From Lysobacter arenosi (GTDB lineage: Bacteria > Pseudomonadota > Gammaproteobacteria > Xanthomonadales > Xanthomonadaceae), in contig NZ_CP071517.1 in the NCBI RefSeq assembly GCF_016613475.2, forward strand, positions 682,001 through 746,000: a stretch of DNA of 64,000 nt, written 5' to 3'. Positions 17,141-25,807 of the stretch are shown piece after piece (the first letter of the stretch is position 1; every line of letters begins with the position of its first letter). The position numbers and the translations under genes are program-made. Under the pieces are notes generated by a model, which worked only from the letters and a program-made list of their open reading frames with translations, was not told where the DNA came from and did not search any database.

Positions 17141-18181
17141 ATGAAGCAGGACGATTTCGAAGCGTGGACGCGGCAGTACTGGAATGCCTGGGGCGACAGC
17201 CTGCGTTCGGCGACGACGCCCGAAGCGCCGACCATGCCGGGCGTGCCGGGCTGGTCCGAAGCGATGAACTGGTGGTCGCAGCTGGCCAAGGGCGGCATGC
17301 CGCAGGGCGACGAAGCCGTCTCGCGCTTCAACGCCCAGGCGCAGGGCTGGTTCGGGCAGATGCAACAGCTGGCGGCGCAGTTCGCCGGCCGCACTGCCAA
17401 TGCCGGCGACATTGCCGCGGCCTGGAAGCAGGCGCTCGGTGGCGATGGCGCCAACCCGTTCGCACACATGCTCGGCACGATGCCGGGCAGTGCCAGCACC
17501 GATCCTTCGCAGTGGTTCGACCAGGCTGCGCCGTGGTTGCAGCAGTTGCAGCGTGATGGCCGCTCGTGGCTCGGCCTGCCCGCGTTCGGATTCGCCCGCG
17601 AGCACCAGGAGCGCTGGCAGCACCTGATGCAGGCGCAGGTCGATCTGCAGCAGCAGAGCCAGGCCTACCAGACCTTGCTGGCCGAAGCCGGCCAGGACGC
17701 CTTCGTGCGCTTCGAGCGCAAGCTCGGCGAACGCAGCGCTCCGGGTCGCCAGCTCGAGTCGGTTCGCGCGCTGTTCGACCTGTGGATCGATGCCGCCGAG
17801 GAAGCCTACGCCGACATCGCGCTGTCGCCACGCTTCCGCGACGCCTATGCGGCGCTGGTCAATGCGCAGATGACGCTGCGCGGTCGCCAGCAGACGATCG
17901 TCGAACAGGCCAGCGCGCAGATGGGCATGCCGACCCGGACCGAGCTGGACTCGGCGCATCGCAAGATCGTCCAGCTCGAGCGCGAACTGCGCCGCCTGCG
18001 TGATGCCGTGCAAGCCAATGCGGCGCGCAGCGGACGAAGCGAAGCGCCCAGGCAGGCAGCCGACGAACCTGCACCGGAGCCCGCGCCCAGGCCTGCGCCG
18101 AAAACGCGCAAGGCAGCACCTGCCGGCAGCGCAGCCAAACCCGCGCGCGGCGCGGCGAAACCGAGCACGAGGAAGCGTTGA
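17141..18181 (+). CDS. phaE: Class III PHA synthase accessory subunit PhaE
   Basis: 346 residues, start ATG 17141 preceded by GGAGG five bases upstream. It begins with the typical PhaE pattern (FEAWTRQYWNAWGD), has a Gln/Ala/Trp-rich helical body with the conserved AEEAYADIALSPRFRDAYAA region, and ends in a Lys/Ala/Pro-rich tail after about residue 285. PhaE pairs with PhaC to make the active class III synthase that polymerises 3-hydroxyacyl-CoA into storage granules. Its stop codon lies 2 bases before the phaC start, so the two are co-translated. Confidence 0.92.
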   Translation: MKQDDFEAWTRQYWNAWGDSLRSATTPEAPTMPGVPGWSEAMNWWSQLAKGGMPQGDEAVSRFNAQAQGWFGQMQQLAAQFAGRTANAGDIAAAWKQALGGDGANPFAHMLGTMPGSASTDPSQWFDQAAPWLQQLQRDGRSWLGLPAFGFAREHQERWQHLMQAQVDLQQQSQAYQTLLAEAGQDAFVRFERKLGERSAPGRQLESVRALFDLWIDAAEEAYADIALSPRFRDAYAALVNAQMTLRGRQQTIVEQASAQMGMPTRTELDSAHRKIVQLERELRRLRDAVQANAARSGRSEAPRQAADEPAPEPAPRPAPKTRKAAPAGSAAKPARGAAKPSTRKR

Positions 18182-18183
18182 AG

Positions 18184-19266
18184 ATGGATGGATTCGGTAG
18201 CGGTCCGCTCGGCTTCACGCCGCAATCCCTGGCCGAAGAGTCGCTGCGCTTCCAGGCCAAGCTCCGAGCCGGCCTGGAGACGCTCCACCAGGTCCATGAC
18301 GTCGATTACGGCGCGACCGCACGCGAGGAAGTCTGGCGCGACGGCAAGGTCGTGCTGTACCGCTTCCGCGGTGACCGCGCACCTACGGCGCGAGTACCAC
18401 TGCTGATCGTCTACGCCCTGGTCAATCGCCCCTACATGGTCGACCTGCAGGACGACAAATCGCTCGTGCGCGGCCTGCTCGAGCGCGGCGAGGACGTCTA
18501 CGTGCTGGACTGGGGCTACCCCGACCGGTCCGACCGCTACCTCGAGCTGGAGGACTACATCCAGCGCTACATCGGTGGTGCCATCGACCACCTGTGCGGC
18601 GAATACCGCCTCGATGCCGTCAACCTGCTCGGCATCTGCCAGGGCGGTGCGTTCTCGCTGTGCCATGCCGCGCTCAATCCGCACAAGGTGCACAACCTGA
18701 TCACGATGGTCACGCCGGTGGATTTCCACACCAGCGACAACATGCTGGGCAACTGGACGCGCGGGCTCGACATCGACCTGTTCGTCGACACGCTCGGCAA
18801 CGTCCCGGCCGACGTGATGAACTGGTGCTACCTCACGCTCAAGCCCTGGCGCCTGTTCGTGCAGAAGTACGTCGGCCTGGTCGACGTGCTCGACGACCGC
18901 AAGGCGCTGGAAGACTTCCTGCGCATGGAGAAGTGGATCTTCGATTCGCCCGACCAGGCGGGCGAAGCATTCCGCCAGTTCGTCAAGCAGTTCTACCAGG
19001 GCAACGGCTTCGTCAAGGGCGGCATCGACATCGGCGGGCGCCCGGTCGACCTGCGCAATGTCGACATGCCGGTCCTCAACATCTACGCCGAGCAGGACCA
19101 CCTGGTGCCGCCGTCGTCGTCCAAGGTGCTGGCCGACCTGGTCGGCAGCGATGACTACAGCGAGCTGTCGTTCAAAGGCGGTCACATCGGCATCTATGTC
19201 TCCAGCCGAGCGCAGCGCGAAGTGCCGGCGGCGATCCACGAGTGGCTCGGCGCGCGTTCGCGCTGA
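18184..19266 (+). CDS. phaC: Class III poly(R)-3-hydroxyalkanoate synthase PhaC
   Basis: 360 residues. The catalytic triad is visible: Cys152 in the lipase-box GICQGG, Asp305 in YAEQDHLVPP and His334 in KGGHIG, each three residues later than in the characterised Allochromatium vinosum enzyme (Cys149, Asp302, His331). It polymerises 3-hydroxybutyryl-CoA on the granule surface. ATG 18184 is chosen over the overlapping TTG at 18178. With PhaE and the oligomer hydrolase this gives a storage and mobilisation set. Confidence 0.95.
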   Translation: MDGFGSGPLGFTPQSLAEESLRFQAKLRAGLETLHQVHDVDYGATAREEVWRDGKVVLYRFRGDRAPTARVPLLIVYALVNRPYMVDLQDDKSLVRGLLERGEDVYVLDWGYPDRSDRYLELEDYIQRYIGGAIDHLCGEYRLDAVNLLGICQGGAFSLCHAALNPHKVHNLITMVTPVDFHTSDNMLGNWTRGLDIDLFVDTLGNVPADVMNWCYLTLKPWRLFVQKYVGLVDVLDDRKALEDFLRMEKWIFDSPDQAGEAFRQFVKQFYQGNGFVKGGIDIGGRPVDLRNVDMPVLNIYAEQDHLVPPSSSKVLADLVGSDDYSELSFKGGHIGIYVSSRAQREVPAAIHEWLGARSR

Positions 19267-19367
19267 GCCTCATCCGCGGCCTCGGCTTTTGTAGAAAGGC
19301 GGACCAATCGACAGATCGCGACGGCGGCCTCATGGCACAGTCAGGGACCCCACCTGACACTGCATCA

Positions 19368-20063
19368 ATGCCCAAGTCCGTACTGTTGCTCTGCCTCGCG
19401 CTGCTCACCGCCTGCGCATCCGCTCCGACCCCGCCGGCCAGTGCGCCGCCCGCGGCGCAGCTGCCCGATTCCACCCGGTTCGAGCCGGACATCGTCGCCT
19501 TCGAACAGGCCGACAGCGTTGTCCGTCGCCGGCCCGGTGGCGTGGTGTTCGTCGGCAGTTCCTCGATCCGCCTGTGGGACAGCCTTGGCGACGATTTCCC
19601 CGGCGCGGCCCCGATCAATCGCGGTTTCGGCGGCTCGCGCCTGCGCGATACGACCTATTACGCGCAGCGCATCGTCGTCCCGTACCAGCCGCGCGCCGTG
19701 GTGGTGTATGCCGGTGACAACGACCTGGCCGAGGGTCGCACGCCGCAGCAGGTGCGCGACGATTTCGCCGCGCTGGTGACACAGCTGCGTGCCCAGCTAC
19801 CGCAGGCGCGGATCGCCTTCATTTCGATCAAGCCCAGCCCGGCGCGCCAGGCCTTGCAGGCCCGGATGCGCGAAGCCAATGAGCTGGTGCGCGAGTATGC
19901 AAGCCACCAGCAGGGGATCGCCTACCTCGATGTCGCCACGCCGATGCTGGCCGCCGATGGCCAGCCGCGCGGCGAGCTGTTCCTGGCCGATCACCTGCAC
20001 ATGAACCCGAACGGCTATGCCATCTGGACCGGCGTCGTCGGCAAGTGGCTGGATGCGCTGTAA
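19368..20063 (+). CDS. SGNH/GDSL-family hydrolase, lipoprotein
   Basis: 231 residues from ATG 19368, which gives a compact lipoprotein signal MPKSVLLLCLALLTAC with Cys16; an upstream ATG at 19332 is an alternative. SGNH blocks are present: FVGSSSIRLW (nucleophile Ser), NRGFGGS (Gly), YAGDNDL (Asn) and DHLHMNPNGY (Asp and His). Members are esterases or lipases, and the periplasmic lipid-anchored location is inferred from the signal. The substrate is unknown. The next gene starts 7 bases after the stop. Confidence 0.85.
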   Translation: MPKSVLLLCLALLTACASAPTPPASAPPAAQLPDSTRFEPDIVAFEQADSVVRRRPGGVVFVGSSSIRLWDSLGDDFPGAAPINRGFGGSRLRDTTYYAQRIVVPYQPRAVVVYAGDNDLAEGRTPQQVRDDFAALVTQLRAQLPQARIAFISIKPSPARQALQARMREANELVREYASHQQGIAYLDVATPMLAADGQPRGELFLADHLHMNPNGYAIWTGVVGKWLDAL

Positions 20064-20070
20064 TGGCGCC

Positions 20071-20454
20071 ATGAGTCGTCGCCTTCGTCCGCTGCTGATC
20101 GGATTCCTGTTCGCCTGCGCGGCCACCGCTGCGCAGGCGCAGGCACCATTGCCGGCGAAGGCGCAGCTGGAAATCGAGCAACTGATCACCGCGCTAGGAA
20201 GTTCCGGCTGCCAGTTCCAGCGCAATGGCAGCTGGTACCCCGCCAGCGAAGCGCAGTCGCATTTGCGCCGGAAGTACGACTACCTGCGCAAGCGCGACAT
20301 GGTCGCCAGCGCCGAGCAGTTCATCGAGCGCGCCGGCAGCCAGAGCAGCATGAGCGGCAAGTCTTACCAGGTACGCTGCCCGGGCCAGCCCGCGGTGGCG
20401 TCCTCGACCTGGTTGACGAAGCAATTGGGCGCCATTCGTCACGCCCGGCCCTGA
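20071..20454 (+). CDS. DUF5329-family exported protein
   Basis: 127 residues with a signal peptide (MSRRLRPLLIGFLFACAATAAQA). The body, with IEQLITALGSSGCQFQRNGSWY and the H-x-x-x-KYDYLRKR region, matches the DUF5329 pattern as I recall it. A pair of cysteines (GCQF and RCPG) could form a disulfide. Function is unknown. It is probably co-transcribed with the SGNH gene, 7 bases upstream. Confidence 0.8.
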   Translation: MSRRLRPLLIGFLFACAATAAQAQAPLPAKAQLEIEQLITALGSSGCQFQRNGSWYPASEAQSHLRRKYDYLRKRDMVASAEQFIERAGSQSSMSGKSYQVRCPGQPAVASSTWLTKQLGAIRHARP

Positions 20455-20500
20455 GCGCCGGCGCTAGACTGCCGCCGTCGCCGCCAAGGAGTGCGCCGCC

Positions 20501-20698
20501 ATGAACGCCACACGCTCACTTTCCCGCTCTCGCCACGATCGGATGATTGCCGGCGTGCTGGGCGGCATCGCACGCAGGTTCGGCTGGAACTCGACGCTGC
20601 TGCGCGTCGCCTACGTGCTGATCTCCATCGCCTCGGCGGCGTTCCCGGGCATCCTGGTCTACCTGATCCTGTGGCTGCTGGTTCCCGAAGGCGATTGA
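20501..20698 (+). CDS. PspC-domain small membrane protein
   Basis: 65 residues, AAGGAG ribosome site upstream of ATG 20501. RMIAGVLGGIARRFGW followed by a hydrophobic stretch ending ILVYLILWLLVPEG is the PspC signature. Stand-alone PspC proteins sit in the inner membrane; in enterics PspC senses envelope stress as part of the Psp system. No other psp gene is near, so a Psp role here is not supported. Confidence 0.88.
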   Translation: MNATRSLSRSRHDRMIAGVLGGIARRFGWNSTLLRVAYVLISIASAAFPGILVYLILWLLVPEGD

Positions 20699-20754
20699 GT
20701 CCGGGTAGGTCCGCGGTGACCAGGCATTGGCGTGAGCTGCGCTAGGCTTCACCG

Positions 20755-21198
20755 ATGTCGACGTTCCTCACCCGCGGACTGGTCGTGCTCGGCGCGCTCT
20801 GGACCCTGCCCAATACCCTGATCGGACTCGCCCTTGGTGCGGCCGGGCTGGCCTTCGGTGCGCACGTGCACTGGCGCCGCCGCGAGCTGGCGCTGGTGTT
20901 CCATCGCTGGCCGTGGGGGCCGGGCGGGGCGATCACGTTCGGCAACGTCATCCTGCACACCGGCGACAGCCTCGACTCGCCCTGCGTCACCTATGCGCAC
21001 CGTGCCGGTCACGGCGACGAGCCGTCGATCGTCCTGGCCGATCACGAGCGGGCCCACGTCTACCAGTACCTTGCACTGGGCCCGTTGTTCCTGCCGCTGT
21101 ACCTGGTGTTCGGCGGTATCAGCGTGCGCAACCGTTTCGAACGCGCGGCCGACCGCTATGCGCGCACCGGCCACGGCTGGTGGCCGTGGGCGCGCTGA
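20755..21198 (+). CDS. Membrane-associated HExxH-containing protein of unknown function
   Basis: 147 residues with a hydrophobic N-terminal region (about 8-35) and a second hydrophobic stretch (about 105-120). Between them lies DHERAHVYQY, which contains HERAH, an HExxH pattern, with acidic residues further on (FERAADRYA). This suggests a small membrane metallopeptidase-like protein, but I do not recognise a named family. It follows PspC by 56 bases on the same strand. Confidence 0.65.
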   Translation: MSTFLTRGLVVLGALWTLPNTLIGLALGAAGLAFGAHVHWRRRELALVFHRWPWGPGGAITFGNVILHTGDSLDSPCVTYAHRAGHGDEPSIVLADHERAHVYQYLALGPLFLPLYLVFGGISVRNRFERAADRYARTGHGWWPWAR

Positions 21199-21201
21199 CG
21201 C

Positions 21202-22119
21202 TTATTCGAACGCGACCTGGTTGCCTTCGCTGCGCCAGCCCTCGAAGCCACCGGCCAGCGGTCGCACGCGCTTGAAGCCGTGCTTGTTGAGCTCGCGCGC
21301 GAGCACCGCCGCCGAGGCTTCATTGGGGCAGTCGCAATACACGACGACTTCGTCGCGCGGCAGCAGCTCCGCCTCGCCCAGGGTGCGCACGAACACCGCA
21401 CCGGGGATCCAGCCGGAGGCATTGCGCATTGGTTCCGGGCGCACGTCCAGGATCAGCGGCGAGGTGCCCTCGTCGATCAGCTGGCGCAGCTCCATCGGCG
21501 TGATCCGCGCCATGCGCAGCTGGCGCAGGAACATCTGCCGCCGCCACAGCTTCCACAGCACGAACACCGCGATCAGGATGAGGATGGCCGGCAGTGCGAA
21601 GCGGCCCAGGTCTTCCAGTTGCTCCAGGACGCTGTTCACCGCTTCATGGAAGATCGCGCCCAGCGCGACGGCCAGTCCGGACCAGAGCAGCGCGCCGATT
21701 CCGTCGTAGAACAGGAAGCGGCCGGTGCGCGTACCGGTCTCGCCGGCCAGCGTGGTCGCCACCGCGGCGAAGCCGGGAATGAACTTGGCCACGATCAGCG
21801 ATGGCGCGCCCCAGCGCGAGTACACGCCGCGCGTCATCAGCACGCACGAGTCGGGCGACAACGACAACCGGCACATCAGCCGCAGCAGTTTCGCGCCCAG
21901 GCGCCTGCCACCGACGAACCACAACCAGTCCGCCATGACGGCGGCGAGCGTCGACACGATGAGGATCGGCCACACGCTGTCGCCGCGGTCCACCGCCAGC
22001 GCCGCGGTCAGGATGATGGGTGGATAGGCCGGGACCGGAATGCCGCCCTGGTCCAGGAACACGCTGACGAATACGACCAGCAGGCCGTATACGGCAATCA
22101 GGTGCAGCAGCGTTTCCAT
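21202..22119 (-). CDS. DedA-family membrane protein fused to a rhodanese domain
   Basis: 305 residues from ATG 22119. Residues 1 to about 200 form a DedA/SNARE-associated membrane domain (DQGGIPVPAYP and the GRFLFYDGIGALLW region with conserved basic and acidic residues). After a final membrane segment, about 215-305 is a cytoplasmic rhodanese-like domain with Cys in VVYCDCPNEAS and the ending LAGGFEGWRSEG. DedA proteins are lipid flippase-like; rhodanese domains carry persulfide or act as phosphatase-like modules. The active loop differs from the canonical CxxGxR form. The fusion occurs in other proteobacteria, but its role is unclear. Confidence 0.87.
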   Translation of the reverse strand: METLLHLIAVYGLLVVFVSVFLDQGGIPVPAYPPIILTAALAVDRGDSVWPILIVSTLAAVMADWLWFVGGRRLGAKLLRLMCRLSLSPDSCVLMTRGVYSRWGAPSLIVAKFIPGFAAVATTLAGETGTRTGRFLFYDGIGALLWSGLAVALGAIFHEAVNSVLEQLEDLGRFALPAILILIAVFVLWKLWRRQMFLRQLRMARITPMELRQLIDEGTSPLILDVRPEPMRNASGWIPGAVFVRTLGEAELLPRDEVVVYCDCPNEASAAVLARELNKHGFKRVRPLAGGFEGWRSEGNQVAFE

Positions 22120-22232
22120 GGCGGGAGGGGCCGGGGGGCAGTATCGCCATGGTAGGCGCGACGTCGCGCCGGCGATAGCGCAGCCGGTGCACCGGTGCGT
22201 TGCCGGGATCGCAATGGTGCCGGCGCCGAGGC

Positions 22233-23015
22233 TCAGTCGATGGCGAAGCGCGCCCGCGTCCGGCCCAGGCGCAGGCCGTCCGGGCCAAAGCTCTGCTCGA
22301 CGAAGGTGATGCCGTCGTCCTCGACCAGCACCACGGTGCTGCATCGGGTGCCGTAGTTCGGCCCGCGCACGAACGGCGGCGACAGGCGGCGCTCCAGCTC
22401 CAGGCCGACGCCGGTATCGGGCAGGGCGGCATCGGGCGCCGGGGTGGTGTCGGCCAGGGCCTCGAACAGTGGCGCCAGCGCCGCGTCGTCGCTGGATTGC
22501 GAGGCCGGCGATTGCAGCCAGGATTCGAGCGCCGCCACGGCGTGGCCGCTCTTGGGCCAGCGTGCGTCGAAGGCGCCGTTGGACATGGCATGGAGACCAG
22601 GCGACACCGCGCGCTGCTCGAACGCGGGGTAGTTGCTGGCGAAGGCGAGGTCGGCGCCGTCCCAGGTCAGGAGATTGAACCGGCCGTATTCAGCTGCGTG
22701 GCCGGACAGGTCGGCAATAAAGGCTTTGTTGTCGTGGTCGCCCGCGACGAACCCATGCACCAGTGCGCCGCGCGAGCGTGGCATGGCGCCTTCGGCGAGG
22801 CCGGCGCGGACGTTGGTCACTGCCGCCAGGCGCCCCCGTGTCGAGGCCATCAGCCAGCTGCCACCGGCGCGCAGGTCGCGGCCGCCATAGACCGTGGACT
22901 CGCTCGGATCGAACCCCGCCGGCGACGCCGGGCGGTCATGGGCTTCGTCGCGGTTGGCGATCAGCGCGAGACGGTAACGGGAATGGGCGCGCCAGGCGAC
23001 GGCTATCAGGCACAT
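22233..23015 (-). CDS. NRDE/TANGO2-family protein
   Basis: 260 residues. The N-terminus MCLIAVAWRAH, then ALIANRDEAHDRP, contains the NRDE motif that names the family, followed by GGRDLRAGGSWL. The internal GRFNLLTWDGADLAFASNYP and the C-terminal NYGTRCSTVVLVE also fit. The eukaryotic relative TANGO2 has been linked to haem and lipid handling; the bacterial function is not settled. The catalytic-type Cys2 after Met resembles N-terminal nucleophile proteins. Cytoplasmic by sequence. Confidence 0.88.
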   Translation of the reverse strand: MCLIAVAWRAHSRYRLALIANRDEAHDRPASPAGFDPSESTVYGGRDLRAGGSWLMASTRGRLAAVTNVRAGLAEGAMPRSRGALVHGFVAGDHDNKAFIADLSGHAAEYGRFNLLTWDGADLAFASNYPAFEQRAVSPGLHAMSNGAFDARWPKSGHAVAALESWLQSPASQSSDDAALAPLFEALADTTPAPDAALPDTGVGLELERRLSPPFVRGPNYGTRCSTVVLVEDDGITFVEQSFGPDGLRLGRTRARFAID

Positions 23016-23187
23016 GCGGAGGCTTCGACTCGGGGCGGTGGGGTAGGGAAAGTCCTACATACCAGAGCGATGCCGCCCGACTGCGAACAGCGCATGGTTT
23101 GTAGAGGCTATGACGATGACACAGGAACCGCCTGCCCGCAGGACGGCCGCCCGCTCCAACCGCCGCTCCCGGCGCCGGAGGTGACCC

Positions 23188-23394
23188 ATGTACCGAGTAG
23201 AACTCTCTCGACAGGATGGAAGCGTCCTGCCCCAGCAGGTCGCCGAAGCGTCGGTCGACTATGCCAGTGCCGAAGCCGCGCTGGCGGCCGTGCTGCCGCA
23301 GGCCAAGCGCTGCGCCGAGACCATGAGCCAGGCACTGTGGCTGCGCATCTACGACGAGCGTGCCCGGGTCGTCTTCGGGACCCTGCTGCTCTGA
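23188..23394 (+). CDS. Small hypothetical protein
   Basis: 68 residues with a strong ribosome site (GGAGGTG) just before ATG 23188 and no overlap with other genes. The protein is soluble and mixed alpha/beta in pattern (YRVELSRQDGSVLPQQV, then LWLRIYDERARVVFGTLLL). I do not recognise a family. Confidence 0.6.
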   Translation: MYRVELSRQDGSVLPQQVAEASVDYASAEAALAAVLPQAKRCAETMSQALWLRIYDERARVVFGTLLL

Positions 23395-23593
23395 CGTGTT
23401 GTGTCGGCGACGAGCCTCTCAGGTGACGTCCGCCTCATCCTGATCTGACGGCGAGCCGCGCCGGGCGATGACCCGGTATGTCGCTTGTATGCGCGACAGA
23501 ATGCCGCTTCTGACTGATAGCCCGGATTGTTCTGCCTGCGCCGCCACCGGCGTGCCTCCCCGCGGAGGGGATGATTTCAACCCGCATGCTCGG

Positions 23594-23615
23594 GCATGCA
23601 TCCAAGGATGCATGC
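23594..23615. promoter_or_regulatory. Perfect inverted repeat upstream of the secreted hydrolase gene
   Basis: Arms GCATGCATCC and GGATGCATGC are exact reverse complements separated by AA. The repeat lies 51 bases before the start of the hydrolase gene at 23667, in a 270-base gap. Its spacing and symmetry fit an operator for a dimeric regulator; with a 2-base loop it is unlikely to act as a terminator. The regulator is unknown. Confidence 0.45.
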
Positions 23616-23666
23616 GCCAGGCGGCAGTTCGAATTGCCGCGGCGTTCCCCCTGACAGGACCACCCT

Positions 23667-24992
23667 ATGAAGTTAGCTGCCTCGTTGTTGCTGATCTCTT
23701 CCGGATTCTCCACTGCCGTCGTCGCCGCTGACGACGGCGCAGGCTGCCACGCCGGCGCCTACGCGCTCGATGATGGCCGCATCGTCGTCATCGCGACGGT
23801 CAGCGAGCCGGCCGACCTGCGCTGGCGCACGCTCGACGGTCGCAGCGGATTGCTCAAGCGCGACGCGGACGGGCAGTGGAACAGCAGCGTCGGCTGGACC
23901 GGTCGCGCCGATGGCCTCAAGGCCCGCTTCGGCGATTGCAGTGACGGCAGGATCAGCTTCGACGGACACGCTGGCCAGCGCCGGCAGTTCGACATCACCG
24001 AGACGACGTTCGAGGGCAACGGCGTGAAGCTGCGCGGTCGCCTGGTGCTGCCGCCTGGCGACCAGCCGGTGCCGATCGCCATCGAGGTGCACGGCTCGGA
24101 AAACAACTCGGCGGTGCAGGGCCTGTACACCCAGTACCTGTATCCGGCGTACGGCATTGGCGTGTTCGTCTACGACAAGCGTGGCACCGGCGAATCGACC
24201 GGAACCTACACGCAGAACTTCCACCTGCTCGCCGACGACGCCAAGGCTGCGCTGGCGGAGGCGCGACGCCTCGCCGGCAAGCGCGTGCAGCGCATCGGCT
24301 ACGACGGCGGCAGCCAGGGCGGCTGGGTGGCGCCGTTGGCGGCGAGCCAGAGCGATCCGGATTTCGTCGTCGTCCGCTTCGGCCTGGCCGACAGCCCGCT
24401 GGCCGAGGACCGCGAACAGGTGGTGCTCGACCTGCGCAACGCCGGCTTCGGCGACGACGTCATGAAGAAGGCGCGTGAGGTGACCGACGTCACCGGCGAC
24501 ATCGTCGCCTCGCGCGGCACGAAGGGCTGGGAGAAGCTGGACGTCGTCCGCACGAAGTACGGCGCCCAGCCGTGGTGGCCGGCGATGAAAGGCGAGTTCA
24601 CCGGGCTGGTGGTGTCGCTCACGCGCGACCGGGCCGCCGAACTGGCGCCGGTGCTGGAACAGGAAACCAGCTGGGAGTTCGAACCCATGCCGACGCTGCG
24701 CAGCCTGCGTGTTCCACTGCTGTGGGTGCTGGCCGGTGAAGACCGCGAAGCGCCGCCGCAGCAGACCCGCGAGCGGCTGCTGCAACTTGCGCACGAGGGG
24801 CGCGCGGTCAGCGTGATCGAGTTCCCGGCGACCGATCACGGCATCCTCGAGTTCGAGACCGCAAGCGACGGCGAGCGCACGCCCACGCGGTATGCCGATG
24901 GCTACTTCAGGGTCGTCAACGACTGGATCAGCAGCGGCAGGTTTGTCGCTCCGCCGTATGGAACCGGCAAGATCCTGGCGGCGCCGAAGTAA
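23667..24992 (+). CDS. Secreted alpha/beta hydrolase (S9/S15-like)
   Basis: 441 residues with a signal peptide (MKLAASLLLISSGFSTAVVAA). An N-terminal beta-rich domain (about 25-125) precedes an alpha/beta hydrolase fold beginning GVKLRGRLVLPPG. The nucleophile elbow is GGSQGGW (Ser near residue 215), the oxyanion region is EVHGSENNSA, and the acid and histidine are probably in LAGEDREAPP and ATDHGILEF. It would be an extracytoplasmic esterase or peptidase. A terminator-like hairpin follows at 25007. Confidence 0.82.
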   Translation: MKLAASLLLISSGFSTAVVAADDGAGCHAGAYALDDGRIVVIATVSEPADLRWRTLDGRSGLLKRDADGQWNSSVGWTGRADGLKARFGDCSDGRISFDGHAGQRRQFDITETTFEGNGVKLRGRLVLPPGDQPVPIAIEVHGSENNSAVQGLYTQYLYPAYGIGVFVYDKRGTGESTGTYTQNFHLLADDAKAALAEARRLAGKRVQRIGYDGGSQGGWVAPLAASQSDPDFVVVRFGLADSPLAEDREQVVLDLRNAGFGDDVMKKAREVTDVTGDIVASRGTKGWEKLDVVRTKYGAQPWWPAMKGEFTGLVVSLTRDRAAELAPVLEQETSWEFEPMPTLRSLRVPLLWVLAGEDREAPPQQTRERLLQLAHEGRAVSVIEFPATDHGILEFETASDGERTPTRYADGYFRVVNDWISSGRFVAPPYGTGKILAAPK

Positions 24993-25006
24993 AAGTCATC
25001 CGCGGT

Positions 25007-25037
25007 GAAGGGCCCGCTCTGAAGCAGCAGGCCCTTC
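25007..25037 (+). terminator. Hairpin after the secreted hydrolase gene
   Basis: GAAGGGCC and GGCCCTTC form a perfect 8-bp stem with a 15-base loop, 15 bases after the stop codon. There is no long T run, so it is a plausible but weak intrinsic terminator; it may serve both converging genes. Confidence 0.5.
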
Positions 25038-25058
25038 GCTGTTCGCGCGTCGGAACTC

Positions 25059-25286
25059 TCAGGCTGCGCTTCGCGTCAGCCTCAACCCGACGCCGGTATC
25101 GACGATCGCAAACGTGTCGTCGTCGAGCCGGTCGACCGGTCCGCCATCGTTGAGGTGGTAGGTGCGCAGGCTTTCAACGCGGCGTCCGAGCCCGTCGGCG
25201 CCGCGCGTGTCGATGTATGTGCGCCTTACATGGATGGTGTAGCGGTTTCCTGCATCGTCATAGGCGTGGAACGTATCGATCGTCAT
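25059..25286 (-). CDS. Small hypothetical protein
   Basis: 75 residues from ATG 25286, with AAGGGGAG upstream at good spacing. Sequence pattern: MTIDTFHAYDDAGNRYTIHV and a second half DDDTFAIVDTGVGLRLTR, suggesting a small all-beta protein. The longer reading to 25736 adds low-complexity shadow sequence and overlaps the opposite gene, so it is rejected. No family recognised. Confidence 0.65.
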   Translation of the reverse strand: MTIDTFHAYDDAGNRYTIHVRRTYIDTRGADGLGRRVESLRTYHLNDGGPVDRLDDDTFAIVDTGVGLRLTRSAA

Positions 25287-25520
25287 GGCAATGCTCCCCT
25301 TGGGCCGGCCGGAAGGGTGAAGCGCAGCGGTCTCGCAGGCTGCGACGTTCGGCGGCGGCAATATCCATGCCATGGGAGGCGTCGATGCCGCGTGAGTGCG
25401 GAATATGGGGAGGCCGCGCGTGCAATCTGGGGAGCGTTCCCGATGTGGCCGGGCGGCGCATTTCCTAATCTGGCGTCGCAGTCCGGATCGCGGACTGAGC
25501 CAATCACCGAGGCACCGGCC

Positions 25521-25778
25521 ATGACCACCTTCCTGATGGAACTTGTCTCCTCCAGCGGCCTGTTCGCACCCCTGAACGCGCGTGCGACGGCTCCCTCCCT
25601 CACTTTCAGCCTGCGCGACTGGCAGGACGACACCGAACTCCAGGCTGCCGACCCCGTCCAGCACGTCCATCGCGATCGCGACTTCGACTTCGGCGTCGGC
25701 TATGGCAACAGCTCCGGCTACGCCAGCGACCGCCACTACACCAGCGACTGGATGCCCGGCCGTTTCGGCTTTGTCTGA
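25521..25778 (+). CDS. Small hypothetical protein
   Basis: 85 residues, ATG 25521. The N-terminal half is moderately hydrophobic; the C-terminal half is rich in Asp, His, Tyr and Gly (HVHRDRDFDFGVGYGNSSGY). The next gene starts 29 bases after its stop, so the two may form a unit. No family recognised. Confidence 0.5.
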   Translation: MTTFLMELVSSSGLFAPLNARATAPSLTFSLRDWQDDTELQAADPVQHVHRDRDFDFGVGYGNSSGYASDRHYTSDWMPGRFGFV

Positions 25779-25807
25779 ACCCGCGTCGCCACCTCGAGGA
25801 ACCGGTC

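Noticed and set aside
25287..25736. N-terminal extension of the small minus-strand gene to 25736
   Set aside because: It overlaps the opposite small gene and lacks a ribosome site, while ATG 25286 has a good one.
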